From: an uncultured Eubacteriales bacterium | GTDB taxonomy: Bacteria > Bacillota > Clostridia > Christensenellales > Borkfalkiaceae | DNA length: 64,000 nucleotides | Reading direction: 5' to 3' | Assembly: GCA_900543915.1 (NCBI GenBank) | Contig: UQTB01000003.1 | Location: 62,001-126,000 of the forward strand | Part shown: piece by piece, positions 49,500 through 57,939 of the stretch | How positions within the stretch are numbered: the stretch's first letter is position 1 | Layout of the letters: every line of letters starts with the position of its first letter | Made by a program: the position numbers and the translations under genes | The notes under the pieces: generated by a model | The model's input: only the letters and a program-made list of their open reading frames with translations | The model's database searches: none | What the model was told of the DNA's origin: nothing

Positions 49500-51698
49500 A
49501 TGCATATTTGTCCATTCTGCGGGGAGGAATTTGAAGGGAAATTTTGTCCCGCGTGCGGCAAGCGGTACGCGGAGGATAAAGAGTGCCCTGCCTGCGGTTA
49601 CCGCGCCAAGATCACGGCAAAGTTCTGCAACGAATGCGGCTATTCTTTCGAGGCATCGTCTGCTCCGCCGCAGGCTCCCGCGGCGTTAGCAGGTAATAAT
49701 TCCCTGCCGCAGGAAGAGCAAGCGCCCATGCCGAAACCGGCCGGCGTACGGGAGAGTGCAAACCCTTTCTTCACGCGGGAAAGTCTGCTGCGGCTGGCAA
49801 GAAACGGGCTCGCCTATCTTCCCGTCCTTATGTTCGGGCTGTTCGCCCTGCTGCTGTGGGCGTTTTACGCCGCGCCTGTCGCGGAGTTTTTCGGGATGAG
49901 CTTGGGGAACGTCTACGATCTGCTGTCCGACACCGAGCTGGGACTGCGCGGCGGCATGATCACGCTGATCGTATTCGCGGTATGCGCGCTGCTCGCCGCC
50001 GCTGCGCTGAACTTCTGCGCGTTTTATCGGAAAAAGCATTTTTTCGTACTGGGCGCAGTCTCTTCCGCTCTGTTTTTGCTCTATCTGACGATAGGCTGCG
50101 TGATTGCGGGAAAAGTCAAGGCGGAAGACGCCTCTGCCGGCGCCTGCTCCACGCTGATTATCGTATTTTCCGTTCTGTTTCTGCTCTTTTCGGCGGGGGC
50201 GACGGCCGGGCGGTATTTCCTCGTAAAAAAATACGGGGAAACAATCGAAGCGCGCCCTGTTGACCCGAAGCGGGCGAAAAAGCCGGCAGTGCCGAATGAA
50301 GGGGAAACGATTGCAGAAATTCTCGCCGCGCCCGTTCCGCCCGAGGCGGTGGAGAACCCCGCAAAGTTCCCGCGCTTTCAGGAGAGAAAAGTACGCAAAA
50401 AATTCAGGTTGTTTTATAAGGCTTCCGAGATCTGCGGTGCGAGTATTCCGTGTTTTTTGGTGATTCCCTTTTTTATTTGGATTATGGTTTTCGGCGAGCG
50501 GATGAACGGAATCATGAAAATATTATCGGTATTAGGAAATATTTTAGGTGTGTTAGCTATTGTTATATGGTGGATTATCAGCATCGTCGTCGCGGCAAGA
50601 CGACCGCGCAAGGAATTGACCATGCGGCTTTACCGCAAAAAGACGGCGGTTCTGTATTTCGCTCTTATACTCTATGTGCTCTTCTTTCTTTGTATGGGAA
50701 TTCTGTTTCCTCGTGCGGCAGATCAGAGCGATGAACAGCTTTTTTTCGTCGTATTTTTGGCATGCGGCGGAATGATCGGGGGGCCCTGTCTGATCCTCTC
50801 CGCGATCGGCGTGTTCTTTGCGCCCAAGGTGAAAAGGCGCTTTTTCGGGGAGGACGCAAACCGCTATTCGGAGCCGATCTATTCCGTCGCCCAGCTGCGG
50901 CAGGATTATATCGACTATAAAATCGCGCGGGAAAAGGATAAAACGCGCTATCGGGGGAAACGGCGGAAATACCGCGCCTATCGCCGCGCGCTGAGCGACT
51001 ACCGCCACGACCTTCGCGCTTACGAACGGGGAAAGCCCGCCGCAACCGTCGCCGAGCACAAGCGGCGGCATGCCCTGATCCGCCTGGCTTCGGTGGGGGC
51101 GCCCGTTTTGGCCGTTCTGCTTGTGCTGGCGATTGCGCTTCCGTCCGTCCTTTCGCCCGGGCTGGCGGCGAAGGCAGAGCGCGTGGAATACGGCATGAGC
51201 GAGCAGGAGGTCGTCTCCGTCCTGGGCGAACCGACGGAGAAAATGGGGAATCTTTCCGTCTGGCTGAGCGAAAACGCGCTGAAACTGCAGGCGCGCATGG
51301 ACGAGCTGGAGCAGAAGCTGGAAAACGTCTCTTCCTTCGAAGAGATGGAAAAGCTGATGGAGGATGCGGTCAAACTGGAGGAGGAATACGAGTCACTGGT
51401 TTACGAAGAGCTGACCGTCCTCTTTTCGGACGGAAAAGCCGTCAACCTCCGGCTCGCAGCGGACGCGGGGCACGCTTCGGGGAAGAAGGAAGTCTCTTCC
51501 GTCAGCCTCGTAAGAGATCGCTTTACGGAAGAGGAGCTGATGACGGAGGAGATCGTCGCGAAAATTCGTTACAAAGACGGCAGCTACCAGCTGACCGAGG
51601 TGGCGCCGGACGATATGGAGGAAATCTCCGGGGGATACCGCCTGGCGTGGTCGGACGACTGGGGAAGCTACACGGCGGAAATTTCCGTCGGCGCCTGA
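49500..51698 (+). CDS. Large membrane protein with zinc ribbons and C-terminal BamE-like segment
   Basis: A 732-residue protein. Residues 1-45 carry two zinc-ribbon modules with Cys pairs at CPFC/CPAC and CPAC/CNEC. Then a Pro/Ala linker, a block of four membrane helices (about 95-245), a charged cytoplasmic region, four more helices (about 315-440), a very basic segment (RYRGKRRKYRAYRRALSDYRHD), one more helix (about 530-550), and an outside part with YGMSEQEVVSVLGEPTE, the SmpA/BamE-like motif, and a coiled-coil insert (MDELEQKLENVSSFEEMEKLM). The combination is unfamiliar to me; function unknown. ATG 49500 follows AAGGAGGA. Confidence 0.7.
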   Translation: MHICPFCGEEFEGKFCPACGKRYAEDKECPACGYRAKITAKFCNECGYSFEASSAPPQAPAALAGNNSLPQEEQAPMPKPAGVRESANPFFTRESLLRLARNGLAYLPVLMFGLFALLLWAFYAAPVAEFFGMSLGNVYDLLSDTELGLRGGMITLIVFAVCALLAAAALNFCAFYRKKHFFVLGAVSSALFLLYLTIGCVIAGKVKAEDASAGACSTLIIVFSVLFLLFSAGATAGRYFLVKKYGETIEARPVDPKRAKKPAVPNEGETIAEILAAPVPPEAVENPAKFPRFQERKVRKKFRLFYKASEICGASIPCFLVIPFFIWIMVFGERMNGIMKILSVLGNILGVLAIVIWWIISIVVAARRPRKELTMRLYRKKTAVLYFALILYVLFFLCMGILFPRAADQSDEQLFFVVFLACGGMIGGPCLILSAIGVFFAPKVKRRFFGEDANRYSEPIYSVAQLRQDYIDYKIAREKDKTRYRGKRRKYRAYRRALSDYRHDLRAYERGKPAATVAEHKRRHALIRLASVGAPVLAVLLVLAIALPSVLSPGLAAKAERVEYGMSEQEVVSVLGEPTEKMGNLSVWLSENALKLQARMDELEQKLENVSSFEEMEKLMEDAVKLEEEYESLVYEELTVLFSDGKAVNLRLAADAGHASGKKEVSSVSLVRDRFTEEELMTEEIVAKIRYKDGSYQLTEVAPDDMEEISGGYRLAWSDDWGSYTAEISVGA

Positions 51699-51887
51699 CG
51701 CTCTATGAGACACGGCGAGGAAAACGGGTATCCTCCCTTATAACGCGAAAGAAAGCGCGTCCGCCGGGTAAAGGATACGGCGGCACAAAAAAGCGCGCAG
51801 GCACGAGCCCGATTCCGACGGCAAGTCTGCCGCGGCGAAAGAGACAGAGCGCACGATCCTCTGGGGCAGGGAAGTGCGCTCAATTCT

Positions 51888-51934
51888 TTTACTTTTTCGC
51901 CGAATCATGATATAATATCCGAAAGCCGGGCTTT
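51888..51934 (+). promoter_or_regulatory. Promoter of the VOC-protein gene
   Basis: TTTACT (51888-51893), 17-bp spacer, TATAAT (51911-51916); a short AAAGCC-GG-GCTTTG hairpin (51922-51934) is at the transcript start. The stretch 51699-51887 has no gene. Confidence 0.8.
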
Positions 51935-51975
51935 GTTTTCGGCAAAAAGGAGAATACGATTCAGCGAGGTGTGAA

Positions 51976-52434
51976 ATGAAGGCAGTCAGTACGATGCTCG
52001 TCGTTCGGGATATGGATCGATCCGTGGAATTTTATAAGGCCGTGCTCGGGCGTAAAATCTTATCCGATTTCGGGGCGAACAAAACGCTGACCGGCGGCCT
52101 GGCATTGCAGACGCTCGACTCATATCGGAATTTTATCGAAACCGACCGCGTTTCTTTCGGCGGAAATCAGTTTGAACTGTATTTCGAGGCAGATGATTTT
52201 GATGCGTTCATAAAAAAACTCAGAAAGCACAGGATCGAGTACGTTCACCCCGTCAAGGAGCACAGTTGGGGGCAGCGTGTCGTCCGTTTTTACGATCCCG
52301 ACCGGCATATCATTGAAGTCGGAGAAAGGATGGAATCCGTTTGCAGGCGTTTTATCGCCGGCGGACTGACGCCCGAACAGACTGCAACGCGCATGGACGT
52401 TCCCTTGGATTACGTCAATCGCCTGATAAAGTGA
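51976..52434 (+). CDS. VOC-family (glyoxalase-like) protein
   Basis: A 152-residue protein. Residues 1-115 form a vicinal-oxygen-chelate domain (VSTMLVVRDMDRSVEFYKAVLGRKI..., GQRVVRFYDPDRHIIEVGE with a metal-ligand His/Glu). A C-terminal tail (about 120-152) with GLTPEQTATRMDVPLDYVNRLIK looks like a small helix-turn-helix, unusual in this family. Substrate unknown. CGAGGTG precedes ATG. The next gene starts 12 nt after the stop. Confidence 0.85.
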   Translation: MKAVSTMLVVRDMDRSVEFYKAVLGRKILSDFGANKTLTGGLALQTLDSYRNFIETDRVSFGGNQFELYFEADDFDAFIKKLRKHRIEYVHPVKEHSWGQRVVRFYDPDRHIIEVGERMESVCRRFIAGGLTPEQTATRMDVPLDYVNRLIK

Positions 52435-52446
52435 GGAGATGAAAAA

Positions 52447-52806
52447 ATGAAAAAGAACATAGGATACTGCGGCTTGGACTGCGAAAAATGCGACGCATTT
52501 CTCGCGACCGTCCGCAATGACGATGCGCTGAGAGCAAAGACGGCAGCGCTGTGGAGCAGGCTCAACGGAGTGGAGATCCTGCCCGAAATGATTCACTGTC
52601 AGGGCTGCAGGGCGGAAGGCGCGAAGACATATTTTTGCGAAAACCTCTGTGCCGTCAGGCAATGCGCCCATGCAAAGAACTTTGATACCTGCGCCGACTG
52701 CGCCGAGATAAAAAATTGCAAAGCGGCAGGGGAAATTTTTGCCAACAGCCCCGAAGCGCTTTATAACCTTACGGATGGCGATTCAATACAGACGGATGAG
52801 CGATAA
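52447..52806 (+). CDS. DUF3795 cysteine-rich protein
   Basis: A 119-residue protein starting IGYCGLDCEKCDAF, the hallmark of DUF3795, with further Cys clusters (CQGCRAEG, CENLCAVRQCA, CADCAEIKNC) that probably bind zinc or an iron-sulfur cluster. Function unknown. It is co-transcribed with the VOC protein; AGGAG at 52434-52438 precedes ATG. Confidence 0.9.
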   Translation: MKKNIGYCGLDCEKCDAFLATVRNDDALRAKTAALWSRLNGVEILPEMIHCQGCRAEGAKTYFCENLCAVRQCAHAKNFDTCADCAEIKNCKAAGEIFANSPEALYNLTDGDSIQTDER

Positions 52807-52935
52807 ACCGAAGTTCCGCGGCACTGTGTTGGGGTGACCGGGGTATGGCAAAGAATTTCAATGTATCTGATTTCCTTGCCGTTCACGGTCTTTGTCATAA
52901 CGCTTTTTATGAAATAAATTACAGCCGGGCAAATA

Positions 52936-52972
52936 AGAGAGCGAAGGGGGGCACCCCCTTCGCTCTTTTTTT
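52936..52972. terminator. Bidirectional terminator
   Basis: AGAGCGAAGGGGG and CCCCCTTCGCTCT around GCA, then six T. A short open frame from 52844 runs through this hairpin and was not accepted as a gene. Otherwise 52807-53025 shows nothing. Confidence 0.9.
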
Positions 52973-53025
52973 ATCTTGATTGAAACAGCACGTTTCCCGC
53001 GCTTCTATTTTGTCGGCAGGCGCTT

Positions 53026-53799
53026 TTATTCGGAGGGAGCTTTGCCGAAAAAGCGGAGGAAGAGGGAAAAAAGCGTCAGAACCGTTCCCGAAATCACGTA
53101 ATAGAGCTTATAGGGCACGATGAAGCTCAGAATCAGCAGCATCGCGCCCGCGGTGAAATATCCCCGCGAGGAACTCTTTAAAAAGATGAGTTCCATCCAT
53201 TCGGAAGCGCTCCTCCTTTTCGGCGTGAAGCGTTCGGAGATCGGAGGGAGCGCGTCGAGTTCTTTCAGCCGCGCGTACAGCGGGGCGATCGGCACGAGTT
53301 TTATTTTTTTCCCGAATTTTTCGGCAAATTTTTTGGCGTTCGCCGAAAAATCCGCGGAGAGGATCACCACCGCCGTGTCCTCCTTCCGCTCCGCATAGGC
53401 GAGCGCGATCACCGAGTTGCTTACGCCGTCGAACGAAAAGCGCGGGCAGACGAGCTTGTTCTGCGCGGGGAAAAACAGGGCTTTTTTTCTCCTTTCAAAG
53501 GGGATCTCCGCTTTTTTGGCGGCGCGCTCCAGAATCGCCAGATTTTCCGCGAGGGAATTGAAGTTCATCTGGACGGCGAGCGCCTCCGCTTCTTTTTCGT
53601 CCTTTTTTCTGAGCGCGAACGCAAGCTCCTTTTTGGAGCGGACGCGGTAGCAGAGGAGCGTGAGCAAGCCGGCGGCGGCAAACGCCGTCAGAAATCCCGG
53701 CACGCGCGGCATGATCCAGCCGGAAAGCGCCAGCACCAGGAGAAAGCTCGCCGCGAACAGAAACAGCAGGTCGAACAGGAAGGGGATTTTCGTCTTCAT
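53026..53799 (-). CDS. Hypothetical membrane protein with cytoplasmic central domain
   Basis: A 257-residue protein: two helices at the N terminus (about 7-50), a soluble middle (about 55-205) with FPAQNKLVCPRFSFDGVSNSVIALAYAERKEDTAVVILSADFSANAKKFAEKFGKKIKLVPIAPLYARLKE, and one or two helices near the C terminus (about 215-250). The middle part has an alpha/beta order faintly like nuclease-fold (Mrr-like) domains, but active-site residues are not clear. Start at 53799 was chosen over 53829 or 53877 for its spacing from AAGG; the latter extend into the divergent promoter. Confidence 0.65.
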   Translation of the reverse strand: MKTKIPFLFDLLFLFAASFLLVLALSGWIMPRVPGFLTAFAAAGLLTLLCYRVRSKKELAFALRKKDEKEAEALAVQMNFNSLAENLAILERAAKKAEIPFERRKKALFFPAQNKLVCPRFSFDGVSNSVIALAYAERKEDTAVVILSADFSANAKKFAEKFGKKIKLVPIAPLYARLKELDALPPISERFTPKRRSASEWMELIFLKSSSRGYFTAGAMLLILSFIVPYKLYYVISGTVLTLFSLFLRFFGKAPSE

Positions 53800-53885
53800 G
53801 GTTTTGCCTTTTTTGTAAGTGATACCCATAATTGCGAAAAGTATACTTCTTTTCGGGCGTTTCGGCGGCGCCGCCACGAAAACGA

Positions 53886-53914
53886 TTGATAATTTGCGCG
53901 CGATGTAGTATAAT
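53886..53914 (+). promoter_or_regulatory. Promoter of nadD-yqeK
   Basis: TTGATA (53886-53891), 17-bp spacer, TATAAT (53909-53914). The leader is about 28 nt and has no ribosome binding site. Confidence 0.8.
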
Positions 53915-53948
53915 AAGATACAGAAAGTTTAAAATCCCATTGAAAAAC

Positions 53949-55085
53949 ATGAAGAAAATCGGCATTTTCGGCGGGACGTTCGATCCCGTTCACAACGAGC
54001 ATATCGCGCTCGCGCGCGCCGCCGTGCGGGAGCTGGAGCTGGATTCGCTCCTGGTGATCCCCGCGTACGCCGCGCCGCATAAGAACGGGCGCAGGGAGAC
54101 GGAGGCGGAATACCGCTTTCAGATGGCGAAGCGCGCGTTTGCGGGGATCGAGCGGGTGCGGGTGAGCGATCTCGAGCTTGCGCGCGAGGGGACGAGCTAC
54201 ACCTATCTCACGGTGGAGGCCGTCGCCCGCATGTTTCCGGACGCTGCGCTTTACTTTCTGGTCGGCGGGGATATGCTGCGGGATTTTAAGACATGGAAAA
54301 ACCCCGAGCGCATTCTGGCGGCGGCGACGCTGGTCGCGGCGGCGCGCGAGGGCGACGACGCGGATTTTTCGGAGGAAGCGCGCTACTTCGGCGAGCGGTT
54401 CGGCAAGTCCTTTCTCCGCCTTACGTACCGGGGAAAAGCGGTTTCCGCGACGAAGATCCGCACTTATCTCGCGTTCGGCCTGCCCGCGCCCGACCTGCCC
54501 CCCGCGGCGGCGGACTACATCCACACGCACGCGCTTTACCGGGGAGACGCGATTGCGGAAAAGGTCGCGCGTGCGCTGAAACCCGCGCGCGTCGTTCATA
54601 CGGCGAACGTGGTGACGGAGGCGCTGCGCCGCGCGCGTTCTCTCGGTGTGGAGGAGGAAAAGGCATATCTCGCGTGCGCGCTTCACGACTGCGCGAAGTA
54701 TCTGAACCCGGAGGATTACCCGGGCGCGGATCTGCCGGCAGACCTGCCCTCCCCCGTGGTGCACGCTTTTTTGGGCGCTTACGTCGCGGAGCGGGAATAC
54801 GGGGTGACCGACCGGGAGGTGCTGGACGCCGTCCGCTACCACACCACCGCCCGTCCGGGCATGGGAATGTTGGAAAAGCTGGTCTTTGTCGCCGACCTGG
54901 TGGAGGAGGGCAGGGATTACCCGAACGCGCCCTATCTGAGAAGTTTGTACCGCAACGGCGATTTCGGGCAATGTTTTAAGACCTGCCTGTTTTATCAGTA
55001 CGAATATCTCGTACGGCAGAATAAGCCGATTTGCCGGCTGACGGCGGATGCCGTCGCATTTTACCAAAAAGGAGATAAAAGATGA
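53949..55085 (+). CDS. nadD: Nicotinate-nucleotide adenylyltransferase fused to YqeK HD phosphohydrolase
   Basis: A 378-residue fusion. Residues 1 to about 195 are NadD (GGTFDPVHNEH, nucleotidyltransferase His15 and His18, and VSATKIR near residue 168), making nicotinate adenine dinucleotide for NAD. Residues about 198-375 are YqeK, an HD-domain Ap4A hydrolase, with HTANVV, LHDCAKYL and YHTTARPGM. The two are separate neighbours in most Firmicutes. Fusion may couple NAD synthesis with Ap4A removal. No binding site precedes ATG 53949. The rsfS gene overlaps its end by 4 nt. Confidence 0.92.
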   Translation: MKKIGIFGGTFDPVHNEHIALARAAVRELELDSLLVIPAYAAPHKNGRRETEAEYRFQMAKRAFAGIERVRVSDLELAREGTSYTYLTVEAVARMFPDAALYFLVGGDMLRDFKTWKNPERILAAATLVAAAREGDDADFSEEARYFGERFGKSFLRLTYRGKAVSATKIRTYLAFGLPAPDLPPAAADYIHTHALYRGDAIAEKVARALKPARVVHTANVVTEALRRARSLGVEEEKAYLACALHDCAKYLNPEDYPGADLPADLPSPVVHAFLGAYVAEREYGVTDREVLDAVRYHTTARPGMGMLEKLVFVADLVEEGRDYPNAPYLRSLYRNGDFGQCFKTCLFYQYEYLVRQNKPICRLTADAVAFYQKGDKR

Positions 55086-55450
55086 ATTCGACAGAAAAAG
55101 CGGAAGCGATCGGCAGGATACTGCTGGAAAAAAAGGGGACGGACGTCGTCCGCATCGACGTGAAGGAAAAGACGATTTTGGCGGATTATTACGTCATTGC
55201 GACGGGGCGCTCCCTGACGCACGTCCGTTCGCTCGCCGAAAATCTGGAAGAGGAGATGGACAAGATCGGCGTCTTCCCCCTGCGCAGAGAGGGTGTGCGC
55301 GAGGGCAGATGGGCGGTCCTGGATTACGGAGACGTGTTCGTGCATATCTTTAACGATGAGAGCCGCCTGTTTTATCACCTCGAACGGCTGTGGGACGAGG
55401 GGAACAATCTCGTCCGTATCGAGGACGGGGAGCCGGCTGCGGAACGCTGA
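55082..55450 (+). CDS. rsfS: Ribosomal silencing factor RsfS
   Basis: A 122-residue protein that binds L14 and blocks subunit joining when nutrients are low. DVVRIDVKEKTILADYYVIATGRSLTHVRSLAENLEEEM and the W(A)VLDYGDVFVHIFNDESRLFYHLERLW segment are diagnostic. Its ATG overlaps the nadD/yqeK stop and an AGGAG lies in that gene's end. This order is normal in Firmicutes. A GC-rich hairpin (55458-55483) without T run follows. Confidence 0.96.
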   Translation: MNSTEKAEAIGRILLEKKGTDVVRIDVKEKTILADYYVIATGRSLTHVRSLAENLEEEMDKIGVFPLRREGVREGRWAVLDYGDVFVHIFNDESRLFYHLERLWDEGNNLVRIEDGEPAAER

Positions 55451-55500
55451 AAAAAAGAGCGCGCCGCAATCGGAAGCGGCGCGCCGGAATTTCCAAGACG

Positions 55501-55806
55501 TCATTTTTTCCAGTAAAATTCTGAGACTTCTTTGGGGTCGATGACCAGTTTCCGGACGGGAGCGCGCCGGCGGACGGGCGCTTTCCGGGCGGGGTCGGCG
55601 CGTTTCGCCGCTTCCGCCGTCGTTTTCCGGACCTGTTTCGGCGTGGGGGAGATGCGCGCGCGTTCAACGGCGCCCTCGTCTGTCTTGGGCAGGAAAAAGC
55701 GGTAGACCGCTCTTCCGCCCAGCACGAGTAAATAGCTGACGAGAAATAACAGCGCGAGCGCGCACATGCCCAGCAGCGGGTGGACGGAAAGAAGCAGGAA
55801 ATTCAT
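55501..55806 (-). CDS. Hypothetical membrane protein (101 aa)
   Basis: A 101-residue protein with one long hydrophobic helix (about residues 3-40) and a basic C-terminal tail rich in Lys, Arg, Pro and Ala (KTTAEAAKRADPARKAPVRRRAPVRK). No family recognised. GGAGGTACC lies before the start. A TATACT box occurs at about 55829 on the minus strand. The stop faces the rsfS end. Confidence 0.55.
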   Translation of the reverse strand: MNFLLLSVHPLLGMCALALLFLVSYLLVLGGRAVYRFFLPKTDEGAVERARISPTPKQVRKTTAEAAKRADPARKAPVRRRAPVRKLVIDPKEVSEFYWKK

Positions 55807-56017
55807 TCGGGTACCTCCGTTTTTTCCTCAGTATAACGCAGGGCGCGGCGGGAAAAATGAAAGTATTTGTTGTATTTTATCCTATTTTGAAGGCGGCGCC
55901 CGTCCGGCGGACTGCAATGAGGTTTAACGGGCGCGCTTTCAGGGCAGAATCATAGAAAATACGCGGTTGACAAGCGGACGGCCGGGCGGCACGCCCGGAT
56001 CGGGACAGGAGGTAAAT

Positions 56018-56908
56018 ATGTTGTTTTTCAAGAAGAAAACGGTTACCGAAGAAAAGCCGGCGGAGGGAACGGAGCCCGCCGCGGAAGAGACGAAGGAGGC
56101 GCCCGTCCTTTCGGCTGCGCCCGAGCGCGCGGAGACTGTCGCAGCGGGCGCTTCGTTTGCGGCGGAAAAGGACCGCTCGCAGCTTGCGGAGATACTGGGC
56201 GTGACGGACGCCGAGCTGAAGAGCGAATTTATACTGACCAAGATCAGAAAGCTGACCGCGAAGATCGAATACGTGTTTCTGAAACCGGACGCGACCGAGC
56301 GGGAACTTTCGTCCGTGGCGGAAGAGATGAAAAAATACGGGTTCGGCAAGCTGTGCGTGCTCCCGTCTCAGGTGGGGTTCGTGAAAAAGCGCCTTCCGGA
56401 GAACATCACGGTGACGACGGTCGTGGGGTATCCGTTCGGGCCGGATTCCTTTTCTTCCGCGCTCGCCGCCGTGCGCGACCTCGTAAAGGCGGGCGCGGGC
56501 GAGATCGGCTACGTGCCGGATGTGTTCAGGCTGAAAAACGGCGATCTCTACGATTTCCGCCGCAGGCTGATCAAGCTGTGCGGCGCCTCCAAAAAACGCC
56601 TGCGCATCGTACTGGAGCCCGCGCGCCTGGATCAGAAGGTGCTGAAAAAGCTCGCGGGCGCGCTCGACCGCGCGCCGCTGAAAGGCGTGTCGCTTTCAAG
56701 CGGGTATTTCCCCGCGGAGGCCTCTTCTCAGCTCGCCGCCTACAAAAACGACGCAAAGGGGAACTTTTCCGTCACCGTCTATACCGAGCGGGGCACGGCG
56801 GAGGAGCTCACGAGACTGTTCGCGGCGGGCGCGGACATGATCGCGACGGACAAAGCCGCCGCCATCGCGCTGGAACTCGCAGCCGTCAACAGCGCGACAT
56901 TTGACTGA
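56018..56908 (+). CDS. DeoC-like (aldolase-fold) protein lacking catalytic lysine
   Basis: A 296-residue protein. Residues 1-45 are a low-complexity Glu/Ala/Pro extension after MLFFKKK. The remainder follows the deoxyribose-phosphate aldolase barrel (TVVGYPFGPDSFSSALAAVRDLVKAGAGEIGYVPDVFRLKNGD; LRIVLEPARL), but the Schiff-base segment that should read V-K-T-S-T-G-F is V-S-L-S-S-G-Y, so Lys is Ser; the later V-K-A-S-G-G region has also lost Lys, and the DEID acidic position is GEIG. Aldolase activity is therefore unlikely. AGGAGGT precedes ATG 56018. Confidence 0.7.
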   Translation: MLFFKKKTVTEEKPAEGTEPAAEETKEAPVLSAAPERAETVAAGASFAAEKDRSQLAEILGVTDAELKSEFILTKIRKLTAKIEYVFLKPDATERELSSVAEEMKKYGFGKLCVLPSQVGFVKKRLPENITVTTVVGYPFGPDSFSSALAAVRDLVKAGAGEIGYVPDVFRLKNGDLYDFRRRLIKLCGASKKRLRIVLEPARLDQKVLKKLAGALDRAPLKGVSLSSGYFPAEASSQLAAYKNDAKGNFSVTVYTERGTAEELTRLFAAGADMIATDKAAAIALELAAVNSATFD

Positions 56909-56923
56909 ATTGCCCCGAAATCA

Positions 56924-56952
56924 TTGACAAGCGCGCGTTTCGGCGCTATAAT
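56924..56952 (+). promoter_or_regulatory. Promoter of ribU
   Basis: TTGACA (56924-56929), 17-bp spacer, TATAAT (56947-56952). Confidence 0.85.
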
Positions 56953-56975
56953 AGAAACGCAATTTAAAGTTATTC

Positions 56976-57137
56976 TTTGGGGCGAGGCGAAATTCCTCAC
57001 CGGCAGTAAAGTCTGCGAAGAGCGCGAAGGCGCTCCCGACCGGGTGCGATTCCCGGACCGACGGTATAGTCCGGACGGAAAAAGAGTAACGGCGTATTTT
57101 TCGCTGTTTTACCGCCCCTTTTTTCGGGCGGTTTTTT
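56976..57137 (+). ncRNA. FMN riboswitch with terminator platform
   Basis: The RFN element is easily read: GGGGCGAGGCGAAATTCCTC followed by ACCGGCAGTAAAGTCTGCGAA, then GACCGGGTGCGATTCCCGGACCGACGGTATAGTCCGGACGG. It ends at about 57090. The expression platform is an intrinsic terminator: ACCGCCC (57111-57117) with GGGCGGT (57126-57132) and six T. FMN binding should favour termination and lower ribU expression. Confidence 0.96.
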
Positions 57138-57177
57138 CAAAGAACGACTTTAAAAATTTATTGATCAGAGGTCGTCT

Positions 57178-57930
57178 ATGAAAAACAGTTCTTACTTCAG
57201 TTCCACCCGCATCGCGTCGATCGCGCTGTTCGCGGCGCTGTCCGGCGTGCTCTACGTGTTCGGTTTCCCCATCGCCGCGGCGTTTCCCTCTTTTCTGGAA
57301 CTCAATTTTTCGGATATCCCCGCGCTGATCGGCACGTTCGCCATGGGGCCGGGATCCGGCGCCATCATCGTGGTCGTCAAGATCTTCATAAAGCTCGCGA
57401 TCAAGGGCACGGGCACCGCGTTCGTCGGGGAGGCGGCGGATCTGCTGATCGGGCTGGCGTTCGTGGTTCCGGCGGGACTCATTTACCGAAAAAGGCGCAC
57501 TTTCCGCGGCGCGCTTCTCGCAATGGCGGTCGGGACGGCTTGCTCGGTCGCGGTGGCCGTGCTCGCAAACTGGCTGATCCTCGTTCCCTTCTACGTCGAG
57601 TTTTTTTACGGCGGAAGCTGGGACCCCCTGATCGGCATGATGACGCCCCTTTTCCCCTCCTGCACGAAGGAGAGCTTTTACAATTTTTATCTGTGGGTCT
57701 CCGTGCTGCCGTTTAATTTGCTGCGCTGTCTCGTCGCCGTCTGCGTGACGTTGCCGGTGTATAAGCGCATCTCCCGCGCGCTCGACAGGCTGAGCGAAAA
57801 GCTGGATCCTCCGGCGGGGGAGGAAGCGCCGCAGAATCGCCGCCGCACGGCGATCGTGCTGGCGGCGTGCGCGTGCGCCGTCCTCGTGCTGACCGTGCTC
57901 GTTCTCCTGCGATATTTCGTCTGGAAGTAG
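57178..57930 (+). CDS. ribU: Riboflavin ECF transporter S component RibU
   Basis: A 250-residue membrane protein with six main helices; the FLELNFSDIPALIGTFAMGPGSG loop is diagnostic for RibU. It binds riboflavin outside and passes it in with a shared energising module. A basic linker and one extra C-terminal helix (about 225-248) extend it beyond the usual 190-200 residues. AGAGG precedes ATG. Control by the FMN riboswitch supports the assignment. Confidence 0.94.
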   Translation: MKNSSYFSSTRIASIALFAALSGVLYVFGFPIAAAFPSFLELNFSDIPALIGTFAMGPGSGAIIVVVKIFIKLAIKGTGTAFVGEAADLLIGLAFVVPAGLIYRKRRTFRGALLAMAVGTACSVAVAVLANWLILVPFYVEFFYGGSWDPLIGMMTPLFPSCTKESFYNFYLWVSVLPFNLLRCLVAVCVTLPVYKRISRALDRLSEKLDPPAGEEAPQNRRRTAIVLAACACAVLVLTVLVLLRYFVWK

Positions 57931-57939
57931 AAAAAAGAT

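Noticed and set aside
52844..52978. Short open frame starting MAKNFNVSDF after the DUF3795 gene
   Set aside because: It reads through the strong terminator hairpin at 52936-52972, which a real gene would not contain.
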